Source: Nocardia exalbida NBRC 100660 (GTDB lineage Bacteria; Actinomycetota; Actinomycetes; Mycobacteriales; Mycobacteriaceae). From it: a DNA stretch of 64,000 nt. The notes under the pieces were generated by a model that had not been told where the DNA came from, did no database searches, and saw only the letters and a list, made by a program, of their open reading frames with translations. The position numbers and the translations under genes were made by a program. The DNA lies in the NCBI RefSeq assembly GCF_000308575.1, contig NZ_BAFZ01000089.1, forward strand, positions 124,001 through 188,000, in the 5' to 3' direction. Below are positions 16,070 to 23,920 of the stretch, one piece after another. Positions within the stretch are counted from its first letter, which is position 1; every line of letters starts with the position of its first letter.

Positions 16070-16978
16070 GTGGTAGCGATCGACTTCGAGCGGATGGTGC
16101 GCGGCGCGAGGCCGGTGTCGGTGCGGCGCAGGGTCGCCGCGCAGGGGCTCGGTGGTGTGCCGCCGACGGCGCTGGTGCTGGCGGGCATCGTCAGCGTGCA
16201 GGTGGGCGCGGCAGTAGCCACCCAGCTGTTCGCGGCCACCGGCGCGGCCGGGGCGGTCATGCTGCGGCTGGTCTTCGCCGGGATCGTCCTGCTGGTGATC
16301 TGGCGTTCGTCGCTGCGGGTGGGGCGTGGTGCGCTGCCGGTCGTGCTCGGGTACGGGGCGGTGCTCGCGCTGATGAACCTCTCGTTCTACGAGGCGATCG
16401 ACCGGATCCCCCTCGGTATGGCGGTGACCATCGAGTTCCTCGGACCGCTCACCGTCGCGCTGGCCGGATCGCGGCGCTGGATCGACCCGCTGTGGGCGGT
16501 GCTGGCCGGGGCCGGGGTGCTGCTGCTGACCCGGGCGGACGGGGACGTGGACTGGGTGGGGGTGATGTTCGCGCTGGCCGCGGCCGCGTGCTGGGCGGGT
16601 TACATCTTGCTCAGCGCCGCGCTCGGCGAACGGACCAGCGGCGGGGGCGGCCTGGCGCTCGCCATGGCATTCGGCGGGCTGGTGATGCTGCCGGTCGGCG
16701 TGATCGATGCGGGCGCCGCGCTGTTGCAGCCCGCCGTGCTCGCCGCGGGATTCGCGGTCGCGATGTTGTCATCGGTGTTGCCGTATTCGGTGGAGCTGGA
16801 AGCGCTGCGGCGGATTCCGCCCCGTGTGTTCGGTGTGCTGATGAGCTTGGAGCCCGCGGTCGCGGCGATCGCGGGCTTGGTCGTCCTCGGTCAGGTCATG
16901 AACCTCGGACAGTGGGCGGGCGTCGGGTGTGTGGTGGCGGCGTCGGCGGGGGCCACACGGACCGAAACGAAGGACTGA
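16070..16978 (+). CDS. EamA/RhtA-like drug/metabolite exporter
   Basis: 302 residues from a GTG at 16070, with CGGAGG seven bases before it. About ten hydrophobic helices in two EamA repeats; the first repeat contains LSFYEAIDRIPLGMAVTIEFLGPLTVAL, the signature of the RhtA-type threonine/homoserine exporters, and the second contains VLPYSVELEALRRIPPRVFGVLMSLEPAVAAIAG. Family members export amino acids or other small metabolites by proton exchange. It is convergent with the XRE regulator that follows; no clear operon partner. Confidence 0.9.
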   Translation: MVAIDFERMVRGARPVSVRRRVAAQGLGGVPPTALVLAGIVSVQVGAAVATQLFAATGAAGAVMLRLVFAGIVLLVIWRSSLRVGRGALPVVLGYGAVLALMNLSFYEAIDRIPLGMAVTIEFLGPLTVALAGSRRWIDPLWAVLAGAGVLLLTRADGDVDWVGVMFALAAAACWAGYILLSAALGERTSGGGGLALAMAFGGLVMLPVGVIDAGAALLQPAVLAAGFAVAMLSSVLPYSVELEALRRIPPRVFGVLMSLEPAVAAIAGLVVLGQVMNLGQWAGVGCVVAASAGATRTETKD

Positions 16979-17003
16979 CTCGGCCGATCGGCGCCGGACT
17001 CGC

Positions 17004-17882
17004 TCAGCGCTGTGGCCGAGACGCACCGGCGTCGCGGCGCTCGGCATCGGTCGTTTTCCCGTCGTCCGCGATCAAACTGCCGAGCAGGGCCAGCGATCGC
17101 TCCGAGGGCGAGCCCGGTTCCGCGTGGTAGGCGATGAGTATCTGGCCCGGTGCGCCGTTGACGCTGAGCGTCTCGTAGGACAACGTGAGGTCCCCGACCA
17201 TGGGATTGCGGAAGTGTTTGACGCCCGCGGTCTTCACCCGGACGTCGTGGCGCGCCCACAGTTGCCGGAATTCCTCGCTCTTCAGCGAAAGCTCCCCGAC
17301 CAGCTCGGTCAATCGCGGATCGTCCAGGTCCGCACCCGCGGTCGCCCGCAGGCTGGCGACCGTATCGGCCGCGATGGTCGGCCAGTCACCGTAGAGATCG
17401 CGCGCCTCGGGATCGAGAAAGACCATGCGCACCTGATTGACGCCCGGCACCGAGCACGAATTGACGGCCGCGGCCAGCGGATTCGCCGCCAGGACGTCAA
17501 GGTATCTGCCGAGCACCACCGCAGGCGTATGCGGCCACGCCTTCATCAGGCGCAGTAGCCCCGGCGCCACCCGTTCGGGCCGTCGCGGCGCCCGCGATCG
17601 CGCGGCCGTCGGCCGCGCCAACGCCCGCAGATGCGCCGTACCCTCCTCGTCCAGCGCGAACACGCGCGCCAGCGCGGCGATGACCTGTTCGGAGGGATGC
17701 CGGTCGCGTCCCTGCTCCAGCCGTACGTAATAGTCGGCGCTCACCCCCGCGAGCAGGGCGATCTCCTCCCGGCGCAGTCCGGCGACCCGCCGCTGACCAC
17801 CACCGGGCATCCCGAAATCCTCCGGCCGCACCAGCTCGCGGCGCGCACGCAGGAAAGCGCCCAGTCGATTGTCGGAGTCCAT
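17004..17882 (-). CDS. XRE regulator with MmyB-like ligand domain (1)
   Basis: 292 residues. N-terminal Xre helix-turn-helix (about 6-75: LRARRELVRPEDFG, VAGLRREEIALLAGVSADYYVRLEQGRD). The remainder is the MmyB-type ligand-binding domain with LRLMKAWPHTPAVVLGRYLDVLAANPLAAAV and the terminal PMVGDLTLSYETLSVNGAPGQILIAYHAEPGS. Members respond to fatty acids or other ligands and commonly regulate a neighbouring oxidoreductase. Here a short-chain dehydrogenase is transcribed divergently from 17984, leaving a 101-base shared promoter region. A close paralogue lies at 34312-35172. Confidence 0.92.
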   Translation of the reverse strand: MDSDNRLGAFLRARRELVRPEDFGMPGGGQRRVAGLRREEIALLAGVSADYYVRLEQGRDRHPSEQVIAALARVFALDEEGTAHLRALARPTAARSRAPRRPERVAPGLLRLMKAWPHTPAVVLGRYLDVLAANPLAAAVNSCSVPGVNQVRMVFLDPEARDLYGDWPTIAADTVASLRATAGADLDDPRLTELVGELSLKSEEFRQLWARHDVRVKTAGVKHFRNPMVGDLTLSYETLSVNGAPGQILIAYHAEPGSPSERSLALLGSLIADDGKTTDAERRDAGASRPQR

Positions 17883-17983
17883 GATCCGAGCCTAGGTGAG
17901 CCGACGTGAGCCCGGGTGGTCCCGCGACTACCAGGAAGACCGCAACCTGTCAGGCGGCCGCGCGGGCGCGCAACGTTGTGGAC

Positions 17984-18733
17984 ATGACGAACAACATCAC
18001 CGGCCGCGTCGCGGTCGTCACCGGAGCATCCAGTGGAATCGGCGCAGCGACCGCGCGGCAGCTCGCGCTGGGCGGCGCGAAGGTCGTCCTGCTGGGCAGG
18101 CGCAAGGATCGCATCGAGGAACTCGCCGCAGAGATCGGCGGGAACGCGCTCGCGGTGGTCGCCGACGTCGGCGACCAGCAGTCCATGCGAGACGCCGCGG
18201 CCACCGTGCGGGCGGCATTCGGTTCCGTCGACCTGGTCGTCGCGAACGCGGGCGTCATGCTCGCCGCGCCGTTCGAGTCCGCGCTCACCGACGAGTGGGA
18301 CCAGATGATCGGCACCAACATCACCGGCCTGCTCTACACCGCGAGAGCGTTCATCGACGACCTGCTCGCGGCCGCGGAACGGGGCGGGCAAGCGGATCTG
18401 GTGCTGGTCGGCTCGATCGGCGGCCACACGGTCTTCCCCAACTACGCCGTCTACACCGCCACCAAGGCCGCGGTAGCGCACCTGACCCGCAACCTGCGCG
18501 CCGAATTCGGGCCGCGCGGCGTGCGGGTCAAGAACATCGAACCCGGCTTCGTCGGCACCGAACTCGGCGCGGGGATGCAGGACGAACAACAGCGCGCCGG
18601 GCTGGAGCAGTGGCGCACGGCGATCGAGATCCTGGAACCCCGCGACATCGCCGACGCGATCGCCTACGCGGTCGGCGTACCCGCGCACGTCAACATCGCC
18701 GAACTCGTCGTCGTCCCTACTCAGCAAGGCTGA
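17984..18733 (+). CDS. Short-chain dehydrogenase/reductase
   Basis: 249 residues from the ATG at 17984. Classical SDR motifs: cofactor loop TGASSGIGAAT at 14-24, VANAGV near 86, active-site Ser in VGSIGG near 146 and the YTATK catalytic Tyr-Lys near 159-163, followed by PGFVGTEL. The second residue group after strand 2 (LLGRRKDR) favours NADP(H). The substrate is not predictable. Divergence from the MmyB-type XRE regulator suggests local control. An in-frame GTG at 17906 upstream would add 26 non-conserved residues and was not used. Confidence 0.92.
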   Translation: MTNNITGRVAVVTGASSGIGAATARQLALGGAKVVLLGRRKDRIEELAAEIGGNALAVVADVGDQQSMRDAAATVRAAFGSVDLVVANAGVMLAAPFESALTDEWDQMIGTNITGLLYTARAFIDDLLAAAERGGQADLVLVGSIGGHTVFPNYAVYTATKAAVAHLTRNLRAEFGPRGVRVKNIEPGFVGTELGAGMQDEQQRAGLEQWRTAIEILEPRDIADAIAYAVGVPAHVNIAELVVVPTQQG

Positions 18734-18870
18734 TCACCGACCGACCCATCGCTACCGTCCGGAGGCGTGGCCCCGGTACCGCGACGTGCCCGGCGCGCAC
18801 CTGGGCTACGTCCCCGAGATCGCTGCCTGTCATCCGTTCAGAGATGACGGGTAGCGGGGCGGCGGGCGGC

Positions 18871-19761
18871 CTATTCGAGGTCCGCCCACTCGGGCCACGG
18901 CCGCATGCCCGAGTCGCCGCGGATGCAGGCGAGGCGACGCATCGCCTGCCGCTGATAGGTGGGGTCGACGGTGGCGGCGCGAATCGACTGCAAGGCCATC
19001 CGGAACTCCTGGATGTCGCGCAGCAGGTAGAAGCCGTCCCAGCGCATCACGTCGCGGCCGTACCCGGCGCAGAATTCGGCGTACTGCGATGCGGAGAGTT
19101 TGCGCGCGGTCCAGCACTCGATCGCCGTGTGCACCAGGTCCCACTCGGGCGGGCCGATCATCGCCTGCCCCAAGCCGACCAGGATGACGTCGCCGTCGTC
19201 GCCGACCACCACGCCGTCCTCCCAGCCGCCACCCTGAACCACCGACCACGGCAGGCCCTTCGGCAGTGCCTTCCAGCGGCCGCGCAATTCCTCCAAGTGT
19301 TTGAGCAGCCAGCGCCGGTCGTCCTCGCTCACGGTGTGCGCGGCGGCGATCTCCTCCTCCACCCGGGCAAGGGGCGACATCCGGCGTAGTTCGAACCCCG
19401 GCAGTGGTAGTCGGTGCAGCTGTCCCAGCACCCTGGCGACCTCACCGGGCGTGCCCGGGTGATGCGGCGGCAGCTCCTGCCAGAAGGTCACCGGACGTCC
19501 GTCGACCACTACCGGCTGCGGAATGCCCGCGACGACGCGCGCCGCGGATACCCCGCAGGTCTCCAGCCATCGAGCGACCGCGACTTCCCGCCCGGTCGCG
19601 AGTTTCTGTCCCCGCTCGCCGATCCGCACGACGAGCCCGCCGCGCAACCGGTAGACCCCTTGCGACCCCACCGGTTCGGCATCGCTCGCGTCTATCCCGA
19701 CGCTCACACAGGCGGCACGCAGGATCGACCGCATCCCGTTACCCGCGATTCCCGCAGTCAT
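18871..19761 (-). CDS. Aminoglycoside phosphotransferase-fold protein, probably catalytically dead
   Basis: 296 residues from the ATG at 19761, which follows GGGAGG. The overall APH/choline kinase fold is clear: GGLVVRIGERG, REVAVARWL, LGQLHRLPLPGF and the C-lobe PPEWDLVHTA. But the catalytic loop reads QGGGWEDG (176-183) where active kinases have H-G-D-x-x-x-x-N, and the metal-binding Asp of the next motif (ID-x-G) is Gly196. Both catalytic aspartates and the Asn are therefore gone. It may bind a nucleotide or ligand without transferring phosphate. No neighbour suggests a partner. Confidence 0.85.
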   Translation of the reverse strand: MTAGIAGNGMRSILRAACVSVGIDASDAEPVGSQGVYRLRGGLVVRIGERGQKLATGREVAVARWLETCGVSAARVVAGIPQPVVVDGRPVTFWQELPPHHPGTPGEVARVLGQLHRLPLPGFELRRMSPLARVEEEIAAAHTVSEDDRRWLLKHLEELRGRWKALPKGLPWSVVQGGGWEDGVVVGDDGDVILVGLGQAMIGPPEWDLVHTAIECWTARKLSASQYAEFCAGYGRDVMRWDGFYLLRDIQEFRMALQSIRAATVDPTYQRQAMRRLACIRGDSGMRPWPEWADLE

Positions 19762-20035
19762 GTCGGCCTCCCAAGCCCCCCGCTCCCATCTCGGGAGAAG
19801 TTGCGAATCTCGGCTTCGAGCTTCATGGCAGCCATCCAGATACCGGGGGGCAAACACCCCATTTTCCCTGCTCAGTGGACATTACCCCGGCAATTCCACC
19901 GCAGTCAGCAACCAAACAGAATCCGACCGTTTTTCCCGATTTGCCGTTTTCCGGTCGCGCCACCCCTGCCTCGAACAGCCCGAACAATGCGGAGCCCATA
20001 TCTACCGAGGCAGGTGCCCACAGGCCGGGTCATGA

Positions 20036-20470
20036 GCCGGATCGGGAGAGCCTGAAGTCCGGGACCGGCTGGAAGCACTGGCAGCCAGATACTTCTTCGA
20101 GATCGATGAATACGTGCGCGTACTCGCCGAACACGCAGAGTCCCTCGGCGAGCCGTACACTCGGCATCTCGGCGACGGCGTCCGCGAACTCCACTCCTCT
20201 GTGGATGGTGCCGCCATCCGCATCACCTACTGGCTCGCACCCCGACGGCGGATAATCCTGCTGACAGTGTTCCGCAAGACCCGGATGCGAGAAGATGCCG
20301 AAGTCAAAAGCGCGATACTCGCTCAACAACTCTGCGCCGAGCCGAACACGCACCCGCCCACCAGGCATTCGTTCGCACAATCGAGAGAGGAGAACTGGAC
20401 CGATGAGGCACGCACGCTGGAAGACCCTCCGGGAGCGCGAACTTGTCGCGGGCTACACCGAAGCCGATGA
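20036..20470 (+). pseudogene. Degenerate HigB/RelE-type toxin
   Basis: The frame encodes EPEVRDRLEALAARYFF, then the core LAPRRRIILLTVFRKTRMREDAE, the diagnostic ParE/HigB strand block of the actinobacterial RelE-family toxins. The expected first ten or so residues before EPEVRD are missing: the frame opens after a TGA at 20033, and no ATG, GTG or TTG occurs until GTG 20114, which would remove the first helix. An ATG at 20032 is in another frame. At the other end the frame runs 68 bases into the antitoxin gene instead of stopping before it. Either the gene is broken or the start is unusual. Confidence 0.6.
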
Positions 20471-20750
20471 TGTCGCCGAGTCCCGCCGTGAAATCCGACT
20501 CTCCATGGCATTGGCCCAAGCCGTCTACAACCGCCGGACCGAACTCGGACTCACCCAGGCGGACCTTGCCGAACGTGCTGGCCTTACCCAAGTCAAAATC
20601 TCGCGCATCGAAGGCTCCGACACCGTGCCAACCCTCCCTCTACTCGCCAAACTCGCCGACGCCCTCGACGCCATCCTCAACATCGCCCTCGATGCCGACG
20701 ACACCCGAATAAGCTTCACCAGCCACCACACCGACGCCACCTGCGCATAA
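20403..20750 (+). CDS. XRE antitoxin (HigA-like)
   Basis: 115 residues from the ATG at 20403. Typical second gene of HigBA pairs: MRHARWKTLRERELVAGY at the N-terminus (AGYTEADDVAESRREI), then the Xre helix-turn-helix ELGLTQADLAERAGLTQVKISRIEGSDTVPTLPLLAKLADAL (about 50-90). It should bind and neutralise the toxin encoded just upstream and repress the pair. Since the toxin looks damaged, this may now be a solitary DNA-binding protein. GAGAGGAG lies ahead of the ATG but 12 bases away. Confidence 0.85.
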   Translation: MRHARWKTLRERELVAGYTEADDVAESRREIRLSMALAQAVYNRRTELGLTQADLAERAGLTQVKISRIEGSDTVPTLPLLAKLADALDAILNIALDADDTRISFTSHHTDATCA

Positions 20751-20824
20751 CTAGTCGCTCCAATGAAACTTGGCGTCGCCCTCACACACCGGCGCCGGGC
20801 GGTTTCGCTCCGCATACCAGCCGG

Positions 20825-21301
20825 TCAGCCACACAAACAGTTCCCAGCGATATCAGGCAGGATGTCACACGACGGGCAGGGCTCCCGCGGCGGCAAACTT
20901 GGTCTGGGCGGGCTCACATCCACCACGGGTTCCTGCACGTATGGCTTGTAGCCCCTCCTACTACCTGCATCAACTCGTTGCGGGGGCCGTCTGTTTCGGC
21001 GTATCTCCGCGATCTTGTCTGCACTTACTCCGTCAAAGTGCTCTCGTGCCGCTGCTGCGCAATCCTCGTCACTAGCATGCGGCCGATCATTGATCCAAGT
21101 CACAACGTACTGGTGAAAAACCCGGCCTTCAGAAGGACGCATTCGACGTCTCCGCTCACGCTCATCGTCGAAGCCCACGCTGGTCGCCTCTTGCGAACGT
21201 GCACTCCTCGTTGGATCCGACCACTGCCGCATCGGATCGGCGGCCTCCCAACCTATCAGCGGCCATGTCTCAAGTGAAGGTAGAGCGTGAGCCGATGTCA
21301 C
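20825..21301 (-). CDS. Unknown protein with Cys4 C-terminus, coupled to XRE-TPR gene
   Basis: 158 residues from a GTG at 21301 that overlaps the stop of the upstream XRE-TPR gene as GTGA, a sign of translational coupling. Not recognised. Visible: a charged stretch DDERERRRRMRP near 45-55, a helical section ending DKIAEIRRNRRPP (about 75-105), a proline-rich linker, and a closing CPSC...CLCG with four cysteines, which could bind zinc. No membrane segment. The pairing with a DNA-binding TPR protein is reminiscent of the regulator/partner pairs of Streptomyces development, but no homology is claimed. Confidence 0.6.
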   Translation of the reverse strand: MTSAHALPSLETWPLIGWEAADPMRQWSDPTRSARSQEATSVGFDDERERRRRMRPSEGRVFHQYVVTWINDRPHASDEDCAAAAREHFDGVSADKIAEIRRNRRPPQRVDAGSRRGYKPYVQEPVVDVSPPRPSLPPREPCPSCDILPDIAGNCLCG

Positions 21302-22476
21302 AGCGAAGTGCCGAGCCAGGACGCGAAACCCACCAAGCCCTCACTCTGCCGCCGCTGCGCCGCAGCGATCCCGTGCACTGTCTCCCGCACCCCCGGATGC
21401 AGCCGAGTCTGCTGCGGCGCGACTGCACGAGCCTTGCTCAAGGCCACCAGCGCCTTGTCCGGCTTACCCGCCATCAACCATGCACGGGCGTTGTCTTGCC
21501 AGTGGTGACCGGCGCGCGGCGCGGCCATTTCCGCGGGCAGAGTCAGCGCTGCACCGTCGCGGGCCGCCTTACCCGGGTCGCCTGCCTCGAGTTCTACCGC
21601 GCATGCATGAACCGCCACGTTCCCGGGGCCGAAATCAGTGGTGTAGAGAGTGCTCTCGTGCAGCATCGGCGCGGCGATGACCGCTGCCTGGTCGATATGG
21701 TCACGCGCCAGTTCGAGGCGGAGCCCACGGGCAGCGACCATCGCTCCGCGCAGGTGCCCATATCCCCGGAGCACACGCTCGGACTCTGTCTCGCCGGGGA
21801 CAAGTTCGAGGCCACGACCGACCAGCGACATAGCCGAATCGGTGGAACCATGGGCCATCAACAGGCGTGCCCGCTTCATCAATGCCCGCACCGCATACGC
21901 CGGATCACCGGTGTGGGCGGCGGCTTGGTCGAGCCGGTCCAGCACAAGCGCGGTGAGCGACGAATACCCCAAGCGGACACACACACCTTCGGCGGCGATG
22001 TATGCCGAGCACAGCATCGCGTAGCTCTCCGTGCGGACGACATCGCTGTCGGCGAACTCGATCGCACCGTGCAACTGCCGGATCAGTCGCGGCAGCTTGA
22101 TCAGCGCATGCCGCGTGCGGTCGGTGTGCATGGCCTTGTTGACAGCGGCTAGATCAGCGAGCAGCACGTCACGGGCAGGTGGTTGCTCGGCACGCACGTA
22201 GCCACCTTCAGCCAGTAGCACCCGCAGTTCTTCCAGTCCGGCAAGGGGCCCGTCTTCGGCGAGGGTCTCCAAATAGGGCGTGCCCTGCAATCGGTCCGGG
22301 TCGATACCGAGGGCTTTTGCGACGGCGGCCACGAACCCAGCCGATGCGGCTTCCCGGCCCTGCTCGACGGCCTTGACCATCGATAGCGAGTAGCCCGCCC
22401 GCTTCGCGAGCGCAACTTGACTCAATCCGGTCAACTTGCGCTCGGATGCAAGGGCTTTCCCTATGTGTCCGCTCAT
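21298..22476 (-). CDS. XRE-TPR transcriptional regulator
   Basis: 392 residues from the ATG at 22476. The N-terminal Xre HTH (about 10-62: LTGLSQVALAKRAGYSLSMVKAVEQGREAASAGFVAAVAKAL) is followed by roughly 300 residues of helical repeats resembling TPRs (AYAMLCSAYIAAEGVCVRLG, AYAVRALMKRARLLMAHG, ARAWLMAGKPDKALVALSKARAV and similar). This is the layout of Rap/PlcR-like peptide-sensing regulators, but also of many actinobacterial regulators with unknown ligands. Divergent from two tiny genes at 22637 and 22801; coupled to the Cys4 protein downstream. Confidence 0.85.
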   Translation of the reverse strand: MSGHIGKALASERKLTGLSQVALAKRAGYSLSMVKAVEQGREAASAGFVAAVAKALGIDPDRLQGTPYLETLAEDGPLAGLEELRVLLAEGGYVRAEQPPARDVLLADLAAVNKAMHTDRTRHALIKLPRLIRQLHGAIEFADSDVVRTESYAMLCSAYIAAEGVCVRLGYSSLTALVLDRLDQAAAHTGDPAYAVRALMKRARLLMAHGSTDSAMSLVGRGLELVPGETESERVLRGYGHLRGAMVAARGLRLELARDHIDQAAVIAAPMLHESTLYTTDFGPGNVAVHACAVELEAGDPGKAARDGAALTLPAEMAAPRAGHHWQDNARAWLMAGKPDKALVALSKARAVAPQQTRLHPGVRETVHGIAAAQRRQSEGLVGFASWLGTSL

Positions 22477-22636
22477 CCTGCGAGGGTAAATCGTTTTCCC
22501 CGGGCTGTCCCCTGTCTGTCCCTCGGCGAGCTTGCCGCAAGCGAACGTTTCTGGCAGGCCCCGACGCCGGGTGAGTCCCCGCACTCCCCGGCGTCGGGTG
22601 CTACCCAACCACACCACAATGCCGAGGGGTCACCGA

Positions 22637-22804
22637 ATGCCCGCAGAGCTCGCAACCGTCCTGATCGTCATCGCCGCTGTCGGCGGTCTGCTGATCCTGC
22701 TGTTCTGGGTCCTGCCGTGGCTACTCGAGCTGGGCGACGATCCCGACGAACAGGTCCCCTTCCGTGAGGTCATGGACCGCATCGAGAGCGAGGACAAGCG
22801 ATGA
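22637..22804 (+). CDS. 55-residue single-span membrane protein
   Basis: From the ATG at 22637 the protein starts MPAELATVLIVIAAVGG and has one long hydrophobic helix (TVLIVIAAVGGLLILLFWVLPWLLEL), then an acidic tail DDPDEQVPFREVMDRIESEDKR. The stop overlaps the next start as ATGA. Divergent from the XRE-TPR gene with 160 bases between the starts. No family recognised. Confidence 0.55.
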   Translation: MPAELATVLIVIAAVGGLLILLFWVLPWLLELGDDPDEQVPFREVMDRIESEDKR

Positions 22805-22995
22805 CGACTCGGCGTTCGTGGATCGAAGACTACTGCGAGGACGGCAACGAGCCCGCGGACGAGCAGCACGCGCAAGGCCTGACGAAGTTACACGCGAGCT
22901 GCACACCGCCTTGCCCGCGGAAGCTTGTCGCCGAGCGGCACCTCCGTGAGCGATGCGCAGGCAGTGAGCCGGACAGTACGGCGATCGACGGGTAA
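22801..22995 (+). CDS. 64-residue protein, unknown function
   Basis: The ATG at 22801 overlaps the stop of the small membrane protein as ATGA. The sequence is hydrophilic with three cysteines in SCTPPCPRK and ERCAGSE and one in DYCEDG. No signal peptide or membrane span. Not recognised; the support is the coupled start and the codon use. Confidence 0.45.
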   Translation: MTTRRSWIEDYCEDGNEPADEQHAQGLTKLHASCTPPCPRKLVAERHLRERCAGSEPDSTAIDG

Positions 22996-23090
22996 GTTGC
23001 GCCCAACGGGTTACGTCGGGCGACGACCGGACGGCGACCGTTACAAATGTTGCGGTCTCCCAGCTCCCACCGCGGCGTAGCGGCATGAAA

Positions 23091-23125
23091 AAGGCCCCTC
23101 ACCTGCGATGCAAGTGAGGGGCCTT
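23091..23125 (-). terminator. Rho-independent terminator of ssrA
   Basis: Stem AAGGCCCCTCAC (23091-23102) pairs perfectly with 23114-23125. On the minus strand it follows the tmRNA 3' end by four bases and runs into a T-run (complement of 23088-23092). Confidence 0.9.
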
Positions 23126-23129
23126 GTCG

Positions 23130-23497
23130 TGGAGCTGCCGGGAATCGAACCCGGGTCCTCCGCCGCGTCTCCAGGGCTTCTCCGTGTGCAGTCCGCTGTG
23201 CCTCTACTCGGATCTCCGGGTCCCGCGAACAAGCCCGGATGGCGATCCCAGTCGCTGTTCGATGTCCCGTCCTACTCCGCGACCGAGTAGGACGGTTAGC
23301 CCTCTAGCTGATGCCGGCACCGGAGCCGAGGGCATGCCCCGGGCCGACAGAGACGCTTCGCTGGTTAGGCAGCGAGAGCGTACTCGCGCTGATGAGAATC
23401 GGCGCTTAATTGGTTGCAACGACGCTTACGGTGGTCTCTTGCCTGCACCGACACGCTTCCCCTAGATCTACGTACGCAGTCGAAACCGTTCAGCCCC
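23130..23497 (-). ncRNA. ssrA: Transfer-messenger RNA (tmRNA)
   Basis: About 368 bases. The 5' end GGGGCUG (from 23497) pairs with 3' CAGCUCC (23137-23131) in a 7-bp acceptor stem with one G-U; the T arm (GGTTCGATTCCCGGCAGCT) is next to it. CCA is not encoded. The tag frame resumes at GCC (23403-23401) and encodes ADSHQREYALAA before TAA (23367-23365). With SmpB it frees stalled ribosomes and marks the product for proteolysis. The tag differs from the recalled mycobacterial one, ADSHQRDYALAA, by Glu for Asp. smpB lies 4 kb upstream on the same strand. Confidence 0.97.
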
Positions 23498-23920
23498 GTA
23501 CGCCCCGGCGTCTTGCCGGGCTGTTCATGTTAACACCGGCGAGAGGCCGGATCATCCCGATATCCGGGCGTGGTGGACCCCACACCGGCCGCGTCGGCCG
23601 GGGCCGCTGATGCGGGTGAGGTAGGTGGGAACCGTGGGGCGGAGGATGCCTTCTGAGTCGATACGTTCCCGGACCGGAACCTCCGAACTCCCCGCCCTCG
23701 GGCGGTGGCGAGAACGCACCGTGTTCTCTGTTCCTCCGATATGGTCCGGGGGTCACGGCACGCAGCTCAACCGGATCTCCGTCACCGCCCGCTCGAACAC
23801 CCATCCTTCCCGGATGCTGGTAGCCGGTTCTCCGGGCCCGGCGAGGAACCCGACTTACACTGCACGAGCCGTACGATCGGCTCTGAGCAGCGGATCTCGA
23901 TTTCAGACTAAGGAAACACT
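23498..23920. other. Stretch between ssrA and lipoprotein gene
   Basis: 423 bases with no supported gene. The part next to 23498 must hold the ssrA promoter; TAACAT (complement of 23527-23532) is a possible -10 that would leave a short leader for RNase P to remove. A palindrome CCGGCCG-CGT-CGGCCGG lies near 23588. AAGGA at 23910 serves the next gene. Confidence 0.5.

Noticed and set aside
23108..23465. Small open frames over the tmRNA
   Set aside because: They coincide with structured RNA on the other strand and have no ribosome site.
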